The notes beneath the pieces are model-generated. The model saw only the letters and a list, made by a program, of their open reading frames with translations. It was not told the DNA's origin and did no database searches. The translations under genes and the position numbers were made by a program. Shown in pieces: positions 34,930-47,902 of a stretch of 64,000 nucleotides of DNA. Position 1 is the stretch's first letter. The number at the start of each line of letters is the position of its first letter. This stretch comes from Porites lobata (Eukaryota > Cnidaria > Anthozoa > Scleractinia > Poritidae): assembly GCA_942486035.1 (NCBI GenBank), contig CALNXK010000006.1, positions 6,637,501 to 6,701,500 of the forward strand. The letters are read 5' to 3'.

Positions 34930-36530
34930 CAGGAGCCCATCAAATGGAGCCTCCATCTCCCATACAAGCCCTTGGAGTCAACCCTTTCCCGAGTAGATTT
35001 TTAATTAGAACGGTTCCCGGGGGAGAGTTCGCGCGCCGACGGTGGGAAGAGCCAATCACAACGACGAAATGACACTGCTATTGTACTTCATGAAACAGCA
35101 GGAAATTTGGTGTTGACAGGCCAAACACAATCATAAGCTAGTGAAGCGTGACTTAAGCGTTTTCATCCCTCAGAGATTTTTTTTTTTTTTTCTTTCTAGC
35201 GGGTAGATTATACTGTGGACAGTTTTAAACTCTGACTATGTAAACTTAATTTTGGTTGCTTGTCACACATTAAGAGGCCATGAAGCTGGTCTGTTACATG
35301 CATACTGATTAACTACTACCCGCAGTCTGTAGTTCTGACAGGATTCGTTTTCTTTAGCCATTTTTTTTTTTGAGCGTTAAGGTTCTTATTTCGGCCAAAT
35401 GACTCAATGCTAATCAAATTTCTAGTTTTTCAAGTTGTTCTTTTTCGAAATGTGTTTATCTGAATAAATACTTGTGGTCCTTGTGGTTGTTTTGTCCGTC
35501 AGCTAGTGTGATGATTCCCTGCTATGTTTTGTAACGCGGGGCCCAGCCATTGTTTTATCGCAAAAAAGTGATCTACAGATGCGAATTCGAAGGAAGGAAT
35601 TGAGCCTAAACTTCTACATTAAGTGCTGAGAATTGTCCTGTTGGTCAGTCATAATTCTTTTGGCGCAGATACAATCCATTTTGTTTTTCTTGAGATAAGT
35701 GGGTCTTTGGACTGGAGCGCGATGTCACAATTTCCTCCGTTAGCAAATTACTTTTGAGTTAGCTTCACGGTCGACCAACTGTTGTCTTCTGTTCAACTTT
35801 TCAAGTGCCAGTTTCATCAGGCGACTCTCATGGTGATACAAGTCAGTTGTAAAGGAAGACTGCAATTTCTCAAATTTCGGAACGGAAGCATTCCTCGTTA
35901 GTCGCTACTTAGGTCATCGCTTTTGCACGCGGTGCTTAACTGGCGAAGTCCACTCCGCGGTGATGACAAAAATCAAATGATCCTGGCACTTTTTCGGCGC
36001 TGATCATCGAAAAGTTCCAAATCGTCCACAGAACGCTTAATCGTCGACTCTTTTCTAGGTGCATGCTAAGATGTGGGATGTATGGCGGCAGAAAAAAAAA
36101 GAAATACTCGCAAAGATAACCTCTCCGTGATCCTCAGTTCGCTGCCTTTGTCCCATCGCTTTATGCTCAGTCTCAGTCAGGTAATTCATTAACTGTTATT
36201 TCATGATACCCAGATCACAGCGGCTGTAAAATTGTAAAAATGGACGTAAAGTAAAAAAGGATAACGGTCGAAGGACGGGCTTCTGAGTTCGACTTCATTC
36301 AATTTTATTTTTTCACCGTGACATACGAGACTTACGGAAATATGACACTTTTCGCGGGAAACAAACCGTTCTATTTATAAATCTACTCGGGAAAGGGTTG
36401 ACTCAAGAAATTAATGGAGATGGAGGCTCCATTTGATGGGCTCCTGGGTTAACCCATGGTTTTTGTCCAAAAACGGCCATTATTCCACCTTTTTTTTAGG
36501 CAATATAGGGCAGGAATATGTCTTTTACGA
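29096..36530 (+). repeat. 7-kb satellite superunit, copy 2 (with transposon)
   Basis: This is the second tandem copy of the block at about 21,970-29,095. Offset is 7,123 at its start, about 7,772 near 33.3 kb and 7,439 through the transposon. The changes reflect internal gain of monomers and a two-monomer loss after 33,420. Confidence 0.72.
34930..36446. mobile_element. 1.5-kb TIR transposon in satellite, copy 2
   Basis: Almost identical to the element at 27,491: same ends, same target and same immediate satellite flanks (TTGAGATTTTTGC on the left, TTTTTGTCCAAAAACGG on the right). The only differences I see are two poly-T length changes (near 35,177 and 35,360). Shared flanks mean that it arose by duplication of the surrounding satellite and was not a second insertion. 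Confidence 0.9.
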
Positions 36531-39124
36531 TATTCTAGAGCGAAAAAACGCTTTTCTAGGCTATAAAAACAAAAAGTTCAAAAAGAAGAAAAATTGACAT
36601 TTCTCAAAAGGGGTTAACCCATGGTTTTGGTCCAAAAATGGCCATTTTTGCAACTTTTTTTTTTTGGCAATATAGTCCAGGAAAATGTATTTTACGAGAT
36701 TCTAGGTTAAAAAAACGCCTTTCTAGGCTATAAAAACAAGAAGTTCAAAAAGTGGAAAAATTTACATTTTTGCAAATGGGTTAACCCATGGTTTTGGTCC
36801 AAAAATGGCCATTTCTCCAAATTTTTTTTTTAGGCAATATAGGCCAGGAAAATGTCTTTTACGAAATTCTAGGGCGAAGAAACGCCTTTCTAGGCTATAA
36901 AAACAAGACGTTCAAAAAGTGGAAAAATTGACATTTTTGCAAAAGGGTTAACCCATGGTTTTGGTCCAAAAATGGCCATTTTTCTAACTTTTTTTTTTAG
37001 GCAATATAGGCCAGGAAAATGTATTTTACGATATTCTAGAGCGAAAAAACGCCCTTCTAGCCTATAAAAACAAGAAGTTCAAAAAGTCGAAAAATTGACA
37101 TTTTTGCAAAGGGGTTAACCCATGGTTTTTGTCAAAAAATGGCCAGTTGTCCAAATTTTTTTTTTTAGGGAAGAAAGGCCAGGAAAATGTCTTTTACAAT
37201 ATTCTAAAGCGAAAAAACGCCTATCTAGCCTATAAAAACAAGAAGTTAAAAAAGTCGAAAAATTGACATTTTGGCAAAGGGGTTAACCCATGGTTTTGGT
37301 CCAAAAATGGCCATTTTTCCAAATTTTTTTTTTAGGCAATATAGGCCAGGAAAATGTCTTTTATGATATTCTAGAACGAAAAAACGCCTTTCTAGGCTAT
37401 AAAAACAAGAAGTCCAAAAAGTCGAAAAATTGACATTTTCCCAAAGGGGTTAACCCATGGTTTTGGTCCAAAAATGGCCATTTTTCCAACTTTTCTTTTT
37501 TAGGCAATATAGGCCAGGAAAATGTCTTTTACGATATTCTAGAGCGAAAAAACGCCTTTCTAGGCTATAAAAACAATAAGTTTAAAAAATCGAAAAATTG
37601 AGATTTTTGCAAAGGGGTTAACCCATGGTTTCGGTCCAAAAATGGCCGTTTTTCCACGTTTTTTTTTCTTTCGGGAATACAGGCCAGAAATATGTCTTTT
37701 ACGTTATTCTAGAGCGAAAAAACCACTTTCTAGGCTGTAAAAAGAAGAAGTTCAAATAGTCGATAAATTGACATTTCGGCAAAGGGGTTAACCCATGGTT
37801 TAGGGCGAAAAATGGCCATTTTTCCAAATTTTTTTTGGTTCAATATACACGAGGAAAATGTCTTTTACGATATTCTAGAGCGAAAAAACGCTTTTCTAGG
37901 CTATAAAAACAGGAAGTTCAAAAAGTGGAAAATTTGACATTTTTCCAAAGGGGTTAACCCATGTTTTTGGTCCAAAAATGGCCATTTTTCCAACTTTTTT
38001 TTTAGGCGATATAGGCCAGAATAATAATGTCTTTTATCTTATTCTAGAACGAAAAAACGCCTTTCTAGGCTATAAAAACAAGAAGTCCAAAAAGTCGAAA
38101 AATTGACATTTTTCCTAATGGGTTAACCCATGTTTTTGGTCCAAAAATGGCCATTTTTCCAACTTTTTTTTTAGGTAATATAGACCAGGAAAATGTCTTT
38201 TACGATATTGTAGAGCAAAAAAAACGCCCTTCTAGCCTATAAAACAAAGAAGTTCAAAAAGTCGAAAAATTGACATTTTTCCAAAGGGGTTAACCCATGG
38301 TTTTGGTCCAAAAATGGCCATTTTTCCACCTTTTTTTTTTAAGCAATATAGGCCAGGAAAATGTCTTTTACGATATTCTAGAGCGAAAAAACGCCTTTTT
38401 AGGCTATAAAAACAAGAAGTTCAAAAAGTCGAAAAATTGAGATTTTTGCAAAGGGGTTAAACCATGGTTTTGGTCCAAAAATGGTCATTTTTCCACCTTT
38501 TTTTTTTAAGGCAATATAGGCCAGGAAAAGGTCTTTTACGATATTCTAGACCGCAAAAACGCCTTTCTAGGCTATAAAAACAAAAAGTTCAAAAAGTCGA
38601 AGAATTGACATTTTTCCAAAGGGGTTAACCCATGGTTTTGGTCCAAAAATGGCCATTTTTCCAACTTTTTTTTTTTAGGCAATATAGGCCAGGAAAATGT
38701 CTCTTACGATATTCTAGAGCGAAAAAACGCCTTTTGAGGTTATAAAAACAAGAAGTTCAAAAAGTCGAAAAATCGACATTTTGGCAAAGGGGTTAACCCA
38801 TGGTTTTGGTCCCAAAATGGCCATTTTTGCAACTTTTTTTTTTAGGCAATATAGGCCAGGAAAATGTCTTTTACGATATTCTAGAGCGAAAAAACGCCTT
38901 TCTAGGCTATAAAAACAATAAGTTCTAAAAGTCAAAAAATTGACAGTTTTGCAAAGCGGTTAACCCATGGTTTTGGTCCAAAAATGGCCCTTTTTCCAAC
39001 TTTTTTTTTTTAGCAATATAGGTCAGGAAAATGTCTTTTACGATATTCTAGAGCGAAAAAACGCCTTTTTAGGCAATAAAAACAAGAAGTTCAAAAAGTG
39101 GAAAAATTGAGATTTTTGCAAAGG
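36447..39124 (+). repeat. 16-mer higher-order repeat, unit 1 (2.68 kb)
   Basis: The marker GGTTTTTGTCCAAAAMCGG followed by GGGCAGGAATATG begins units at 36,456 and 39,138, 2,682 bp apart (16 monomers). The rare CACGTTTTTTTTTCTTTCGGG monomer (37,640) and the TTGGTTCAATATACACGAGG monomer (37,838) recur in order at 40,320 and 40,508. Confidence 0.78.
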
Positions 39125-39190
39125 GGTTAACCCATGGTTTTTGTCCAAAACCGGCCATTATTCCACCTTTTTTTTTAGGCAATATAGGGC
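39100..39190 (+). other. Empty target site of the 1.5-kb transposon
   Basis: TTGAGATTTTTGCAAAGG, then GGTTAACCC, then ATGGTTTTTGTCC is the exact joined form of the flanks of both transposon copies, preceded by the same TTTAGCAATATAGGTCAGG monomer. It represents the array before insertion. Confidence 0.8.
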
Positions 39191-41820
39191 AGGAATATGT
39201 TTTTTACGATATTCTAGAACGAAAAAACGCTTTTCTAGGCTATAAAAACAAAAAGTTCAAAAGGAAGAAAAATTGACATTTTTCAAAAGGAGTTAACCCA
39301 TGGTTTTGGTCCAAAAATGGCCATTTTTGCAACTTTTTTTTTTAGGCAATATAGGCCAGGAAAATGTCTTTTATGATATTTTAGAACGAAAAAACGCCTT
39401 TCTAGGCTATAAAAACAAGAAGTTCAAAAAGTGGAAAAATTTACATTTTTGCAAATGGGTTAACCAATGGTTTTGATCCAAAAATGGCCATTTTTCCAAA
39501 TTTTTTTTTAGGCAATATAGGCCAGGAAAATGTCTTTTACGAGATTCTAGGGCGAAGAAACGCCTTTCTAGGCTATAAAAACAAGAAGTTCAAAAAGTGG
39601 AAAAATTGACATTTTTGCAAAAGGGTTAACCCATGGTTTTGGTCCAAAAATGGCCATTTTTCTAACTTTTTTTTTTAGGCAATATAGGCCAGGAAAATGT
39701 CTTTTACGATATTCTAGAGCGAAAAAACGCCCTTCTAGCCTATAAAAACAAGAAGTTCAAAAAGTCGAAAAATTGACATTTTTGCAAAGGGGTTAACCCA
39801 TGGTTTTTGTCAAAAAATGGCCCGTTGTCCAAATTTTTTTTTTAGGGAAGAGTGGCCAGGAAAATGTCTTTTACAATATTCTAAAGCGAAAAAACGCCTA
39901 TCTAGCCTATAAAAACAAGAAGTTAAAAAAGTCGAGAAATTGACATTTTGGCAAAGGGGTTAACCCATGGTTTTGGTCCGAAAATGGCCATTTTACCAAC
40001 TTTTTTTTTTAGGCGATATAGGCCAGGAAAATGTCTTTTATGATATTTTAGAACGAAAAAACGCCTTTCTAGGCTATAAAAACAAGAAGTCCAAAAAGTC
40101 GAAAAATTGACATTTTTCCTAAGGGGTTAACCCATGGTTTTGGTCCAAAAATGGCCATTTTTCCAACTTTTCTTTTTTAGGCAATATAGGCCAGGAAAAT
40201 GTCTTTTACGATATTCTAGAGCGAAAAAACGCCTGTCTAGGCTATAAAAACAATAAGTTTAAAAAATCGAAAAATTGAGATTTTTGCAAAGGGGTTAACC
40301 CATGGTTTCGGTCCAAAAATGGCCGTTTTTCCACGTTTTTTTTTCTTTCGGGAATACAGGCCAGGAAAATGTCTTTTACGATATTCTAGAGCGAAAAAAC
40401 CACTTTCTAGGCTGTAAAAAGAAGAAGTTCAAATAGTCGAAAAATTGACATTTTGGCAAAGGGGTTAACCCATGGTTTTGGGCGAAATATGGCCGTTTTT
40501 CCAAATTTTTTTTGGTTCAATATACACGAGGAAAATGTCTTTTACGATATTCTAGAGCGAAAAAACGCCTGTCTAGGCTATAAAAACAATAAGTTTAAAA
40601 AATCGAAAAATTGAGATTTTTGCAAAGGGGTTAACCCATGGTTTCGGTCCAAAAATGGCAGTTTTTCCACGTTTTTTTTTCTTTCGGGAATACAGGCCAG
40701 GAAAATGTCTTTTACGATATTCTAGAGCGAAAAAACCACTTTCTAGGCTGTAAAAAGAAGAAGTTCAAATAGTCGAAAAATTGACATTTTGGCAAAGGGG
40801 TTAACCCATGGTTTTGGGCGAAAAATGGCCATTTTTCCAAATTTTTTTTGGTTCAATATACACGAGGAAAATGTCTTTTACGATATTCTAGAGCGAAAAA
40901 ACGCTTTTCTAGGCTATAAAAACAGGAAGTTCAAAAAGTGGAAAATTTGACATTTTTCCAAAGGGGTTAACCCATGTTTTTGGTCCAAAAATGGCCATTT
41001 TTCCAACTTTTTTTTTAGGCAATATAGACCAGGAAAATGTCTTTTACGATATTGTAGAGCAAAAAAAACGCATTTCTAGCCTACAAAAACAAGAAGTTCA
41101 AAAAGTCGAAAAATTGACATGTTTCCAAAGGGGTTAACCCATGGTTTTGGTCTAAAAATGGCCATTTTTCCACCTTTTTTTTTTTAAGCAATATAGGTCA
41201 GGAAAATGTCTTTTACGATATTCTAGAGCGAAAAAACGCCTTTTTAGGCTATAAAAACAAGAAGTTCAAAAAGTCGAAAAATTGACATTTTTGCAAAGGG
41301 GTTAAACCATGGTTTTGGTCCAAAAATGGTCATTTTTCCACCTTTTTTTTTTTAGGCAATATAGGCCAGGAAAAGGTCTTTTACGATATTCTAGACCGCA
41401 AAAACGCCTTTCTAGGCTATAAAAACAAAAAGTTCAAAAAGTCGAAGAATTGACATTTTTCCATGGTTTTCCATGGTTTTGGTCCAAAAATGGCCATTTT
41501 TCCAACTTTTCTTTTTTAGGCAATATAGGCCAGGAAAATGTCTCTTACGATATTCTAGAGCGCAAAAACGCCTTTTGAGGCTTTAAAAACAAGAAGTTCA
41601 AAAAGTCGAAAAATCGACATTTTGGCAAAGGGGTTAACCCATGGTTTTGGTCCAAAAAGGGCCATTTTTCCAACTTTTTTTTTTAGGCAATATAGGCCAG
41701 GAAAATGTCTTTTACGATATTCTAGAGCGAAAAAACGCCGTTATAGGCTACAAAAACAATAAGTTCAAAAAGTCAAAAAATTGACAGTTTTGCAAAGCGG
41801 TTAACCCATGGTTTTTGTCA
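39125..41820 (+). repeat. 16-mer higher-order repeat, unit 2
   Basis: The same marker order as unit 1, but a two-monomer block (about 40,200-40,535) is duplicated in tandem (336-bp offset) and one monomer present in unit 1 near 38,030 is missing. As a result the downstream markers (GGTTAAACCATGG at 38,456 and 41,303) are about 2,850 bp apart. Confidence 0.72.
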
Positions 41821-44800
41821 AAAATGGCCATTTTTCCAACTTTTTTTTTTAGGCAATATAGGCCAGGAAAATGTATTTTACGATATTCTAGAGCGAAAAA
41901 ACGCCTTTCTAGGCTATAAAAACAAGAAGTTCAAAAAGTCGAAAAATTGAGATTTTTGCAAAGGGGTTAACCCATGGTTTTGGTCCTAAATGGCCATTTT
42001 TCCAACTTTTTTTTTTAGGCAATATAGGCCAGGAAAATGTCTTTTTCGATATTTTAGAGCGAAAAACGCCTTTCTAGGCTATAAAAACAAGAAGTTCAAA
42101 GAGTCGAAAAATTGACATTTTTCCAAACAGGTTAACCCATGGTTTTGGTCGAAAAATGGCCATTTTTCTAACTTTTTTTTTTAAGGAATACGATATTCTA
42201 GAACGAAAAAACGCCTTTCTAGGCCGTAAAAACAAGAAGTCCAAAAAGTCGAAAAATTGACATTTTTCCTAAGGGGTTAACCCATGGTTTTGGTCCAAAA
42301 ATGGCCATTTTTCCATCTTTTTTTTTTTAGGCAATATAGGCCAGGAAAATGTCTTTTACGATATTCTAGAACGAAAAAACGTCTTTCTAGGCTATAAAAA
42401 CAAGAAGTTAAAGAACTAGAAAAATTGACATTTTTCCAAAGGGGTTAACCCATGGTTTTGGTTCAAAAATGGCCATTTTTTATCTTTTTTTTTTAGGCAA
42501 TATAGACCAGGCAAATGTCTTTTATGATATTCTAGAAGGAAAAAACGCCTTTCTAGGCTATAAAAACAAGAAGTCCAAAAAGTCGAAAAATTGACAGTTT
42601 TCCTAAGGGTTAACCCATGGTTTTGGCCCAAAAGTGGCCATTTTTCCAACTTTTTTTTTAGGCAATATAGGCCAGGAAAATTTCTTTTATGATATTCTAG
42701 AACCAAAAAACGCAATTCTACTCTATAAAAACAACAAGTCCAAAAAGTCGAAAAATTGACATTAATCCTTAATTAACCCATGGTTTTTGTCCAAAAATGG
42801 CCATTTTTCCAACTTTTTTTTTTAGGCAATATAGGCCAGGAAAATGTCTTTTATGATATTCTAGAACGAGAAAACGCTTTTCTAGGCTATAAAAACAAGA
42901 AGTCCAAAAAGTTGAAAAATTGACATTTTTCCTAATGGGTTAACCCATGGTTTTGGTCAAAAAATGGCCATTTTTCCAACTTTTTTTTTTTAGGCAATAT
43001 AGGCCACGAAAATGTCTTTTATGATATTCTAGAACCAAAAAACGCCTTGCTACTCTATAAAAACAAGAAATCCAAAACAACGAAAAAATTGACATTTTTC
43101 CACAGGGGTTAACCCATGGTTTTGGTACAAAAATGGCCATTTTTCAATTATTTTTTTTTAGGCAATATAGTCCACGAAAATGTCCCTTATGATATTCTAG
43201 AACGAAAAAACGCCTTTCTAGGCTATAAAAACAAGAAGACCAAAAAGTCGAAAAATTGACAGTTTTCCTAAGCTGTTAACCCATGGTTTTGGTCCAAAAA
43301 TAACCATTTTTCAACTTTTTTTTTTTAGGCAATATAGGCCAGGAAAATGTCTTTTAAGAGATTCTAGAACGAAAAAACGCCTTTCTAGGCTATAAAAACA
43401 AGAAGTCCAAAAAGTCGAAAAATTGACAGTTTTCCTAAGGGGTTAACCCATGGTTTTGGTCCAAAAATGGCCATTTTTCCAACTTTTATTTTTTAGGCAA
43501 TATAGGCCAGGAAAATGTCTTTTAAGAGATTGTAGAACGAAAAAACGCCTTTCTAGGCTACAAAAACAAGAAGTCCAAAAAGCCGAAAAATTGACAGTTT
43601 TCCTAAGGGGTTAACCCATGGTTTTGGTCCAAAAATGGCCATTTTTCCAACTTTTATTTTTAGGCAATATAGGCCAAGAAAATGTCTTTTATCATATTCT
43701 GGAACGAAAAATCGCCTTTCTAACCTATAAAAACAAGAAGTCCAAAAAGCTCAAAAATTGACATTTTTCCTAATGGGTTAACCCATGGTGTTGGTCCAAA
43801 AAATGGCCATTTTTCCAACTTTTTTTTTTAGGCAATATAGGCCAGGAAAATGTCTTTTACGATATTCTAGAGCTAAAAAATGCCCCTCTAGCCTAAAAAA
43901 ACAAGAAGTTCAAAAAGTCGAAAAATTGACATTTTTGCAAAGCGTTTAACCCATGGTTTTGGTCCAAGACATGGCCATTTTTCCAATTTTTTTTTTTTAG
44001 GCATTATAGGCCAGGAAAAAGTCTTTTACGATATTCTAGAGCGAAAAAACGCCTTTCTAGGCTATAAAAACAAGAAGTTCAAAGAGTTGAAAAATTGACA
44101 TTTTTGCAAAGGGGTTAACCCATGGTTTTGGTCCAAAAAATGGCGATTTTTCCAACTTTTTTTTTAGGCAATATAGGCCAGGAAAATGTCTTTTACGATA
44201 TTCTAGACCGAAAAAACGCCTTTCTAGGCTATAAAAACAAAAAGTTTAAAAAGTCGAAAAATTGACATTTTTCCAAAGGGGTTAACCCATGGTTTTAGTC
44301 CAAAAATGGCCATTTTTCCAACTTTTTTTTTTCGGCAATATAGGCCAAGAAAATGTCTTTTACGATATTCTAGAACGAAAAAATGTCTTTCTAGGCTATA
44401 AAAACAAGAAGTCCATAAAGTCGAAAAATTGACATTTTTCCACAGGGGTTAACCCATGGTTTTGGTCCAAAAATGGCCATTTTTCCAACTTTTCTTTTTT
44501 AGGCAATATAGGCGAGGAAAATGTCTTTTACGATATTCTAGAGCGAAAAAACGCCTTTCTAGGCTATAAAAACAATAAGTTCAAAAAGTCAAAAAATTGA
44601 CATTTTTCCAAAGAGGTTACCCATGGTTTTGGTCCAAAAATGGCCATTTTTCCAACTTTTTTTTTATAGGATATATAGGCCAAAAAAATGTCTTTTACGA
44701 TATTCTAGAGCGAAAAAACGCCCTTCTAGCCTATAAAAGCAAGAAGTTCAAAAAGTCGAAGAATTGACATTTTTCCAAAGAGGTTAACCCTTGGTTTTGG

Positions 44801-47800
44801 TCCAAAAATGGCCATTTTTCCAACTTTTTTTTTTAGGCAATATAGGCCAAGAAAATGTCTTTTATAATATTCTAGAACAAAAAAACGCCTTTCTAGGCCA
44901 TAAAAGCAAGAAGTCCAAAAAGTCGAAAAATTGACATTTTTCCTAAGGGTTAACCCATGGTTTTGGTCCAAAAATGGCCATTTTTCCAACCTTTTCTTTT
45001 TAGTGAATATAGGCCAGGAAGATGTCTTTTATGATATTCTAGAACGAAAAAACGCCTTTCTAGGCTACAAAAACAAGAAGTCCAAAAAGTCGAAAAATTG
45101 ATATTTTTCCTAAGAAGTTAACCCTTTTTAGGCTATAAGATCAAGAAGTTCAAAAAGTCGAAAAACTGACATGTTTGCAAAGGGGTTAAGCCATGGTTTT
45201 GGTCCAAAAATGGCCATTTTTAAAACTTTTTTTTGTTAGGCAATATAGGCGAAGAAAACGTCTTTGACGATATTCTAGTGCGAAAAAATGCCTTTCTAGG
45301 CTATAAAAACAAGAAGTTCATAAAGTCGAAATATTGACATTCTTCCAGAGGGGTTAACCAATGGTTTTGGTCCAAAAATGGCCATTTTTCCAACTTTTTT
45401 TTTTAGGCAATATAGGCCAGGAAAATGTCTTTTACCATATTCTAGAGCGAAAAAACGCCTTTCTAGGCTATAAAAACAAGAAGTTCAAAGAGTCGAAAAA
45501 TTGACATTTTTCCAAAGAGGTAAACCAATGGTTTTCTTCGAAAAATGGCCATTTTTCCAAGTTTTTTTTTTAGGGAATACAGGCCAGGAAAATGTCTTTT
45601 ACGATATTCTAGAGCGAAAAAACGCCCTTCTAGCCTATAAAAACAAGAAGTTCAAAAAGTCGAAAAATTGACATTTTTCAAAGTGTTTAACCCATGGTTT
45701 TGGTCCAAAAAAGGCCATTTTTTCACCTTTTTTTTTTTAGCAATATAGGCCAGGAAAATGTCTTTTATGATATTCTAGAACGAAAAAACGCCTTTCTACT
45801 CTATAAAAACAAGAAGTCCAACAGAACAAAAAAATTGACATTTTTCCTAAGGGTTGACCCATGATTTTGGTCCAAAAATGGCCATTTTTCCAACTTTTAT
45901 TTTTTAGGCAATATAGGCCAGGAAAATGTCTTTTATGATATTCTAGAAAGAAAAAACGCCTTACTAGGCTATAAAAACAAGAAGTCCAAAAAGTCGAAAA
46001 ATTGACATTTTTCCTAACGGGTTAACCCATGGTTTTGGTCCTACAATGGCCATTTTTCCAACTTTTTTTTTTTAGGCAATATAGGCCAGGAAAATGTCTT
46101 TTATGATATTCTAGAACGAAAAAACGCCTTTCTAGGCCGTAAAAGCAAGAAGTCCAAAAAGTCGAAAAATTGACATTTTTCCTAAGGGGTTAACCCATGG
46201 TTTTGGTCCCAAAATGGCCATTTTTCCAACTTTTCCTTTTTAGGCAATATAGGCCAGGAAAATGTCTTTTATTATATTCTAGAACGAAAGAACGCCTTTC
46301 TAGGCTATAAAAACAAGAAGTCCAATAAGTCGAAAAATTGAGATTTTTGCAAAGGGGTTAACCCATGGTTTTGGTCCAAAATTCGCCATTTTTCCACCTT
46401 TTTTTTTTTAGGCAATGTAGGCCAGGAAAATGTCTTTTACGATATTCTAGACCGGAAAAACGCCTTTCCAGGCTATAAAAACAAAAAGTTCAAAAAGTCG
46501 TAAATCTGACATTTTTCCAAAGGGGTTAACCCATGGTTTTGGTCCAAAAATGGCCATTTTTCAAACTTTTTTTTTTAGGCAATATAGGCCAGGAAAATGT
46601 CCCTTACGATATTCTAGAGCGAAAAAAAACCCTTCTAGCCTATAAAAACAAGAAGTTCAAAAAGTGGAAAAATTGACATTTTGACAAAAGGGTTAACCCA
46701 TGGTTATGGTCCAAAAATGGCCATTATTCCACCTTTTTTTTAGGCAATATAGGCAAGGAATATGTCTTTTACGATATTCTAGAGCGAAAAAACGCCTTTC
46801 TAGGCTATAAAAACAAAAAGTTCAAGAAGTAGAAAAATTGATATTTTTCCAAAGGGGTTAACCCATGGTTTTGGTCTAAAAATGGCCATTTTTTTAATTT
46901 TTTTTTTTTTAGGCAATATAGGCCTGGAAAATGTCTCTTACGATATTCTAGAGGGAAAAAACGCCTTTTGAGGCTATAAAAACAAGAAGTTCAAAAGTCG
47001 AAAAGTTGACATTTTGGCAAGGGGGTTAACCCATGGTTTTGACCCAAAAATGGCCATTTTTCCACCTTTTTTTTTTAGCCAATATAGGCCAGGAAAATGT
47101 CTTTTATGATATTCTAGACCGCAAAAACGCCTTTCTAGGCTATAAGAACAAAAAGTTCAAAAAGTCGAAAATCTGACATTTTTCCAAAGGGGTTAACCCA
47201 TGGTTTTGGTCCAAAAATGGCCATTTTTCCAAATTTTTTTTTTAGGCAATATAGGCCAGGATAATGTCTCTTACGATATTCTAGAGCAAAAAAACGCCTT
47301 TTGAGGCTATAAAAACAAGAAGTTCAAAGAGTCGAAAAGTTGACATTTTGGCAAAGGGGTTAACCCATGGTTTTGGTCCAAATATCGCCATTTTTCCACC
47401 TTTTTTTTTAGGCAATATAGTCCAGGAAAATGTCTTTTACGATATTCTAGACCGCAAAAACGCCTTTCTAGGCTATAAAAACAAAAAGTTCAAAAAGTCG
47501 AAAATCTGACATTTTTCTAAAGGGGTTAACCCATGGTTTTGGTCCAAAAATGGCCATTTTTCCAACTTTTTTTTTAGGCAATATAGGCCAGGAAAATGTC
47601 TTTTACGATATTCTAGAGCGAAAAAACACCCTTCTAGCCTATAAAAACAAGAAGTTCAAAAAGTCAAACCATTGACATTTTGGCAAAGGGGTTAACCAAT
47701 GGTTTTGTTCCAAAAATGGCCATTTTTCCAAATTGTTTTTTTTCAGGCAATATAGGCCAGGAAAATGTCTTTTACGATATTCTAGAGCGAAAAAACGCCC

Positions 47801-47856
47801 TTCTAGCTTATAAAAACAAGAAGTTCAAAAAGTGGAAAAATTAACATTTTTCCAAA

Positions 47857-47902
47857 GGGGTTAGGGGTTAGGGGGGTTAGGGGGTTAGGTGTTAGGGGTT
47901 AT
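47857..47902 (+). repeat. Telomere-like TTAGGGG expansion inside a monomer
   Basis: Where other monomers have GGGGTTAACCCATGG, this one has six TTAGG-type units (TTAGGGG, TTAGGGGGG, TTAGGGGG, TTAGG, GTTAGGGG and TTATGG). At least four G-runs of four or more lie on one strand, so a G-quadruplex is possible. Satellite sequence continues normally on both sides. Confidence 0.85.
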
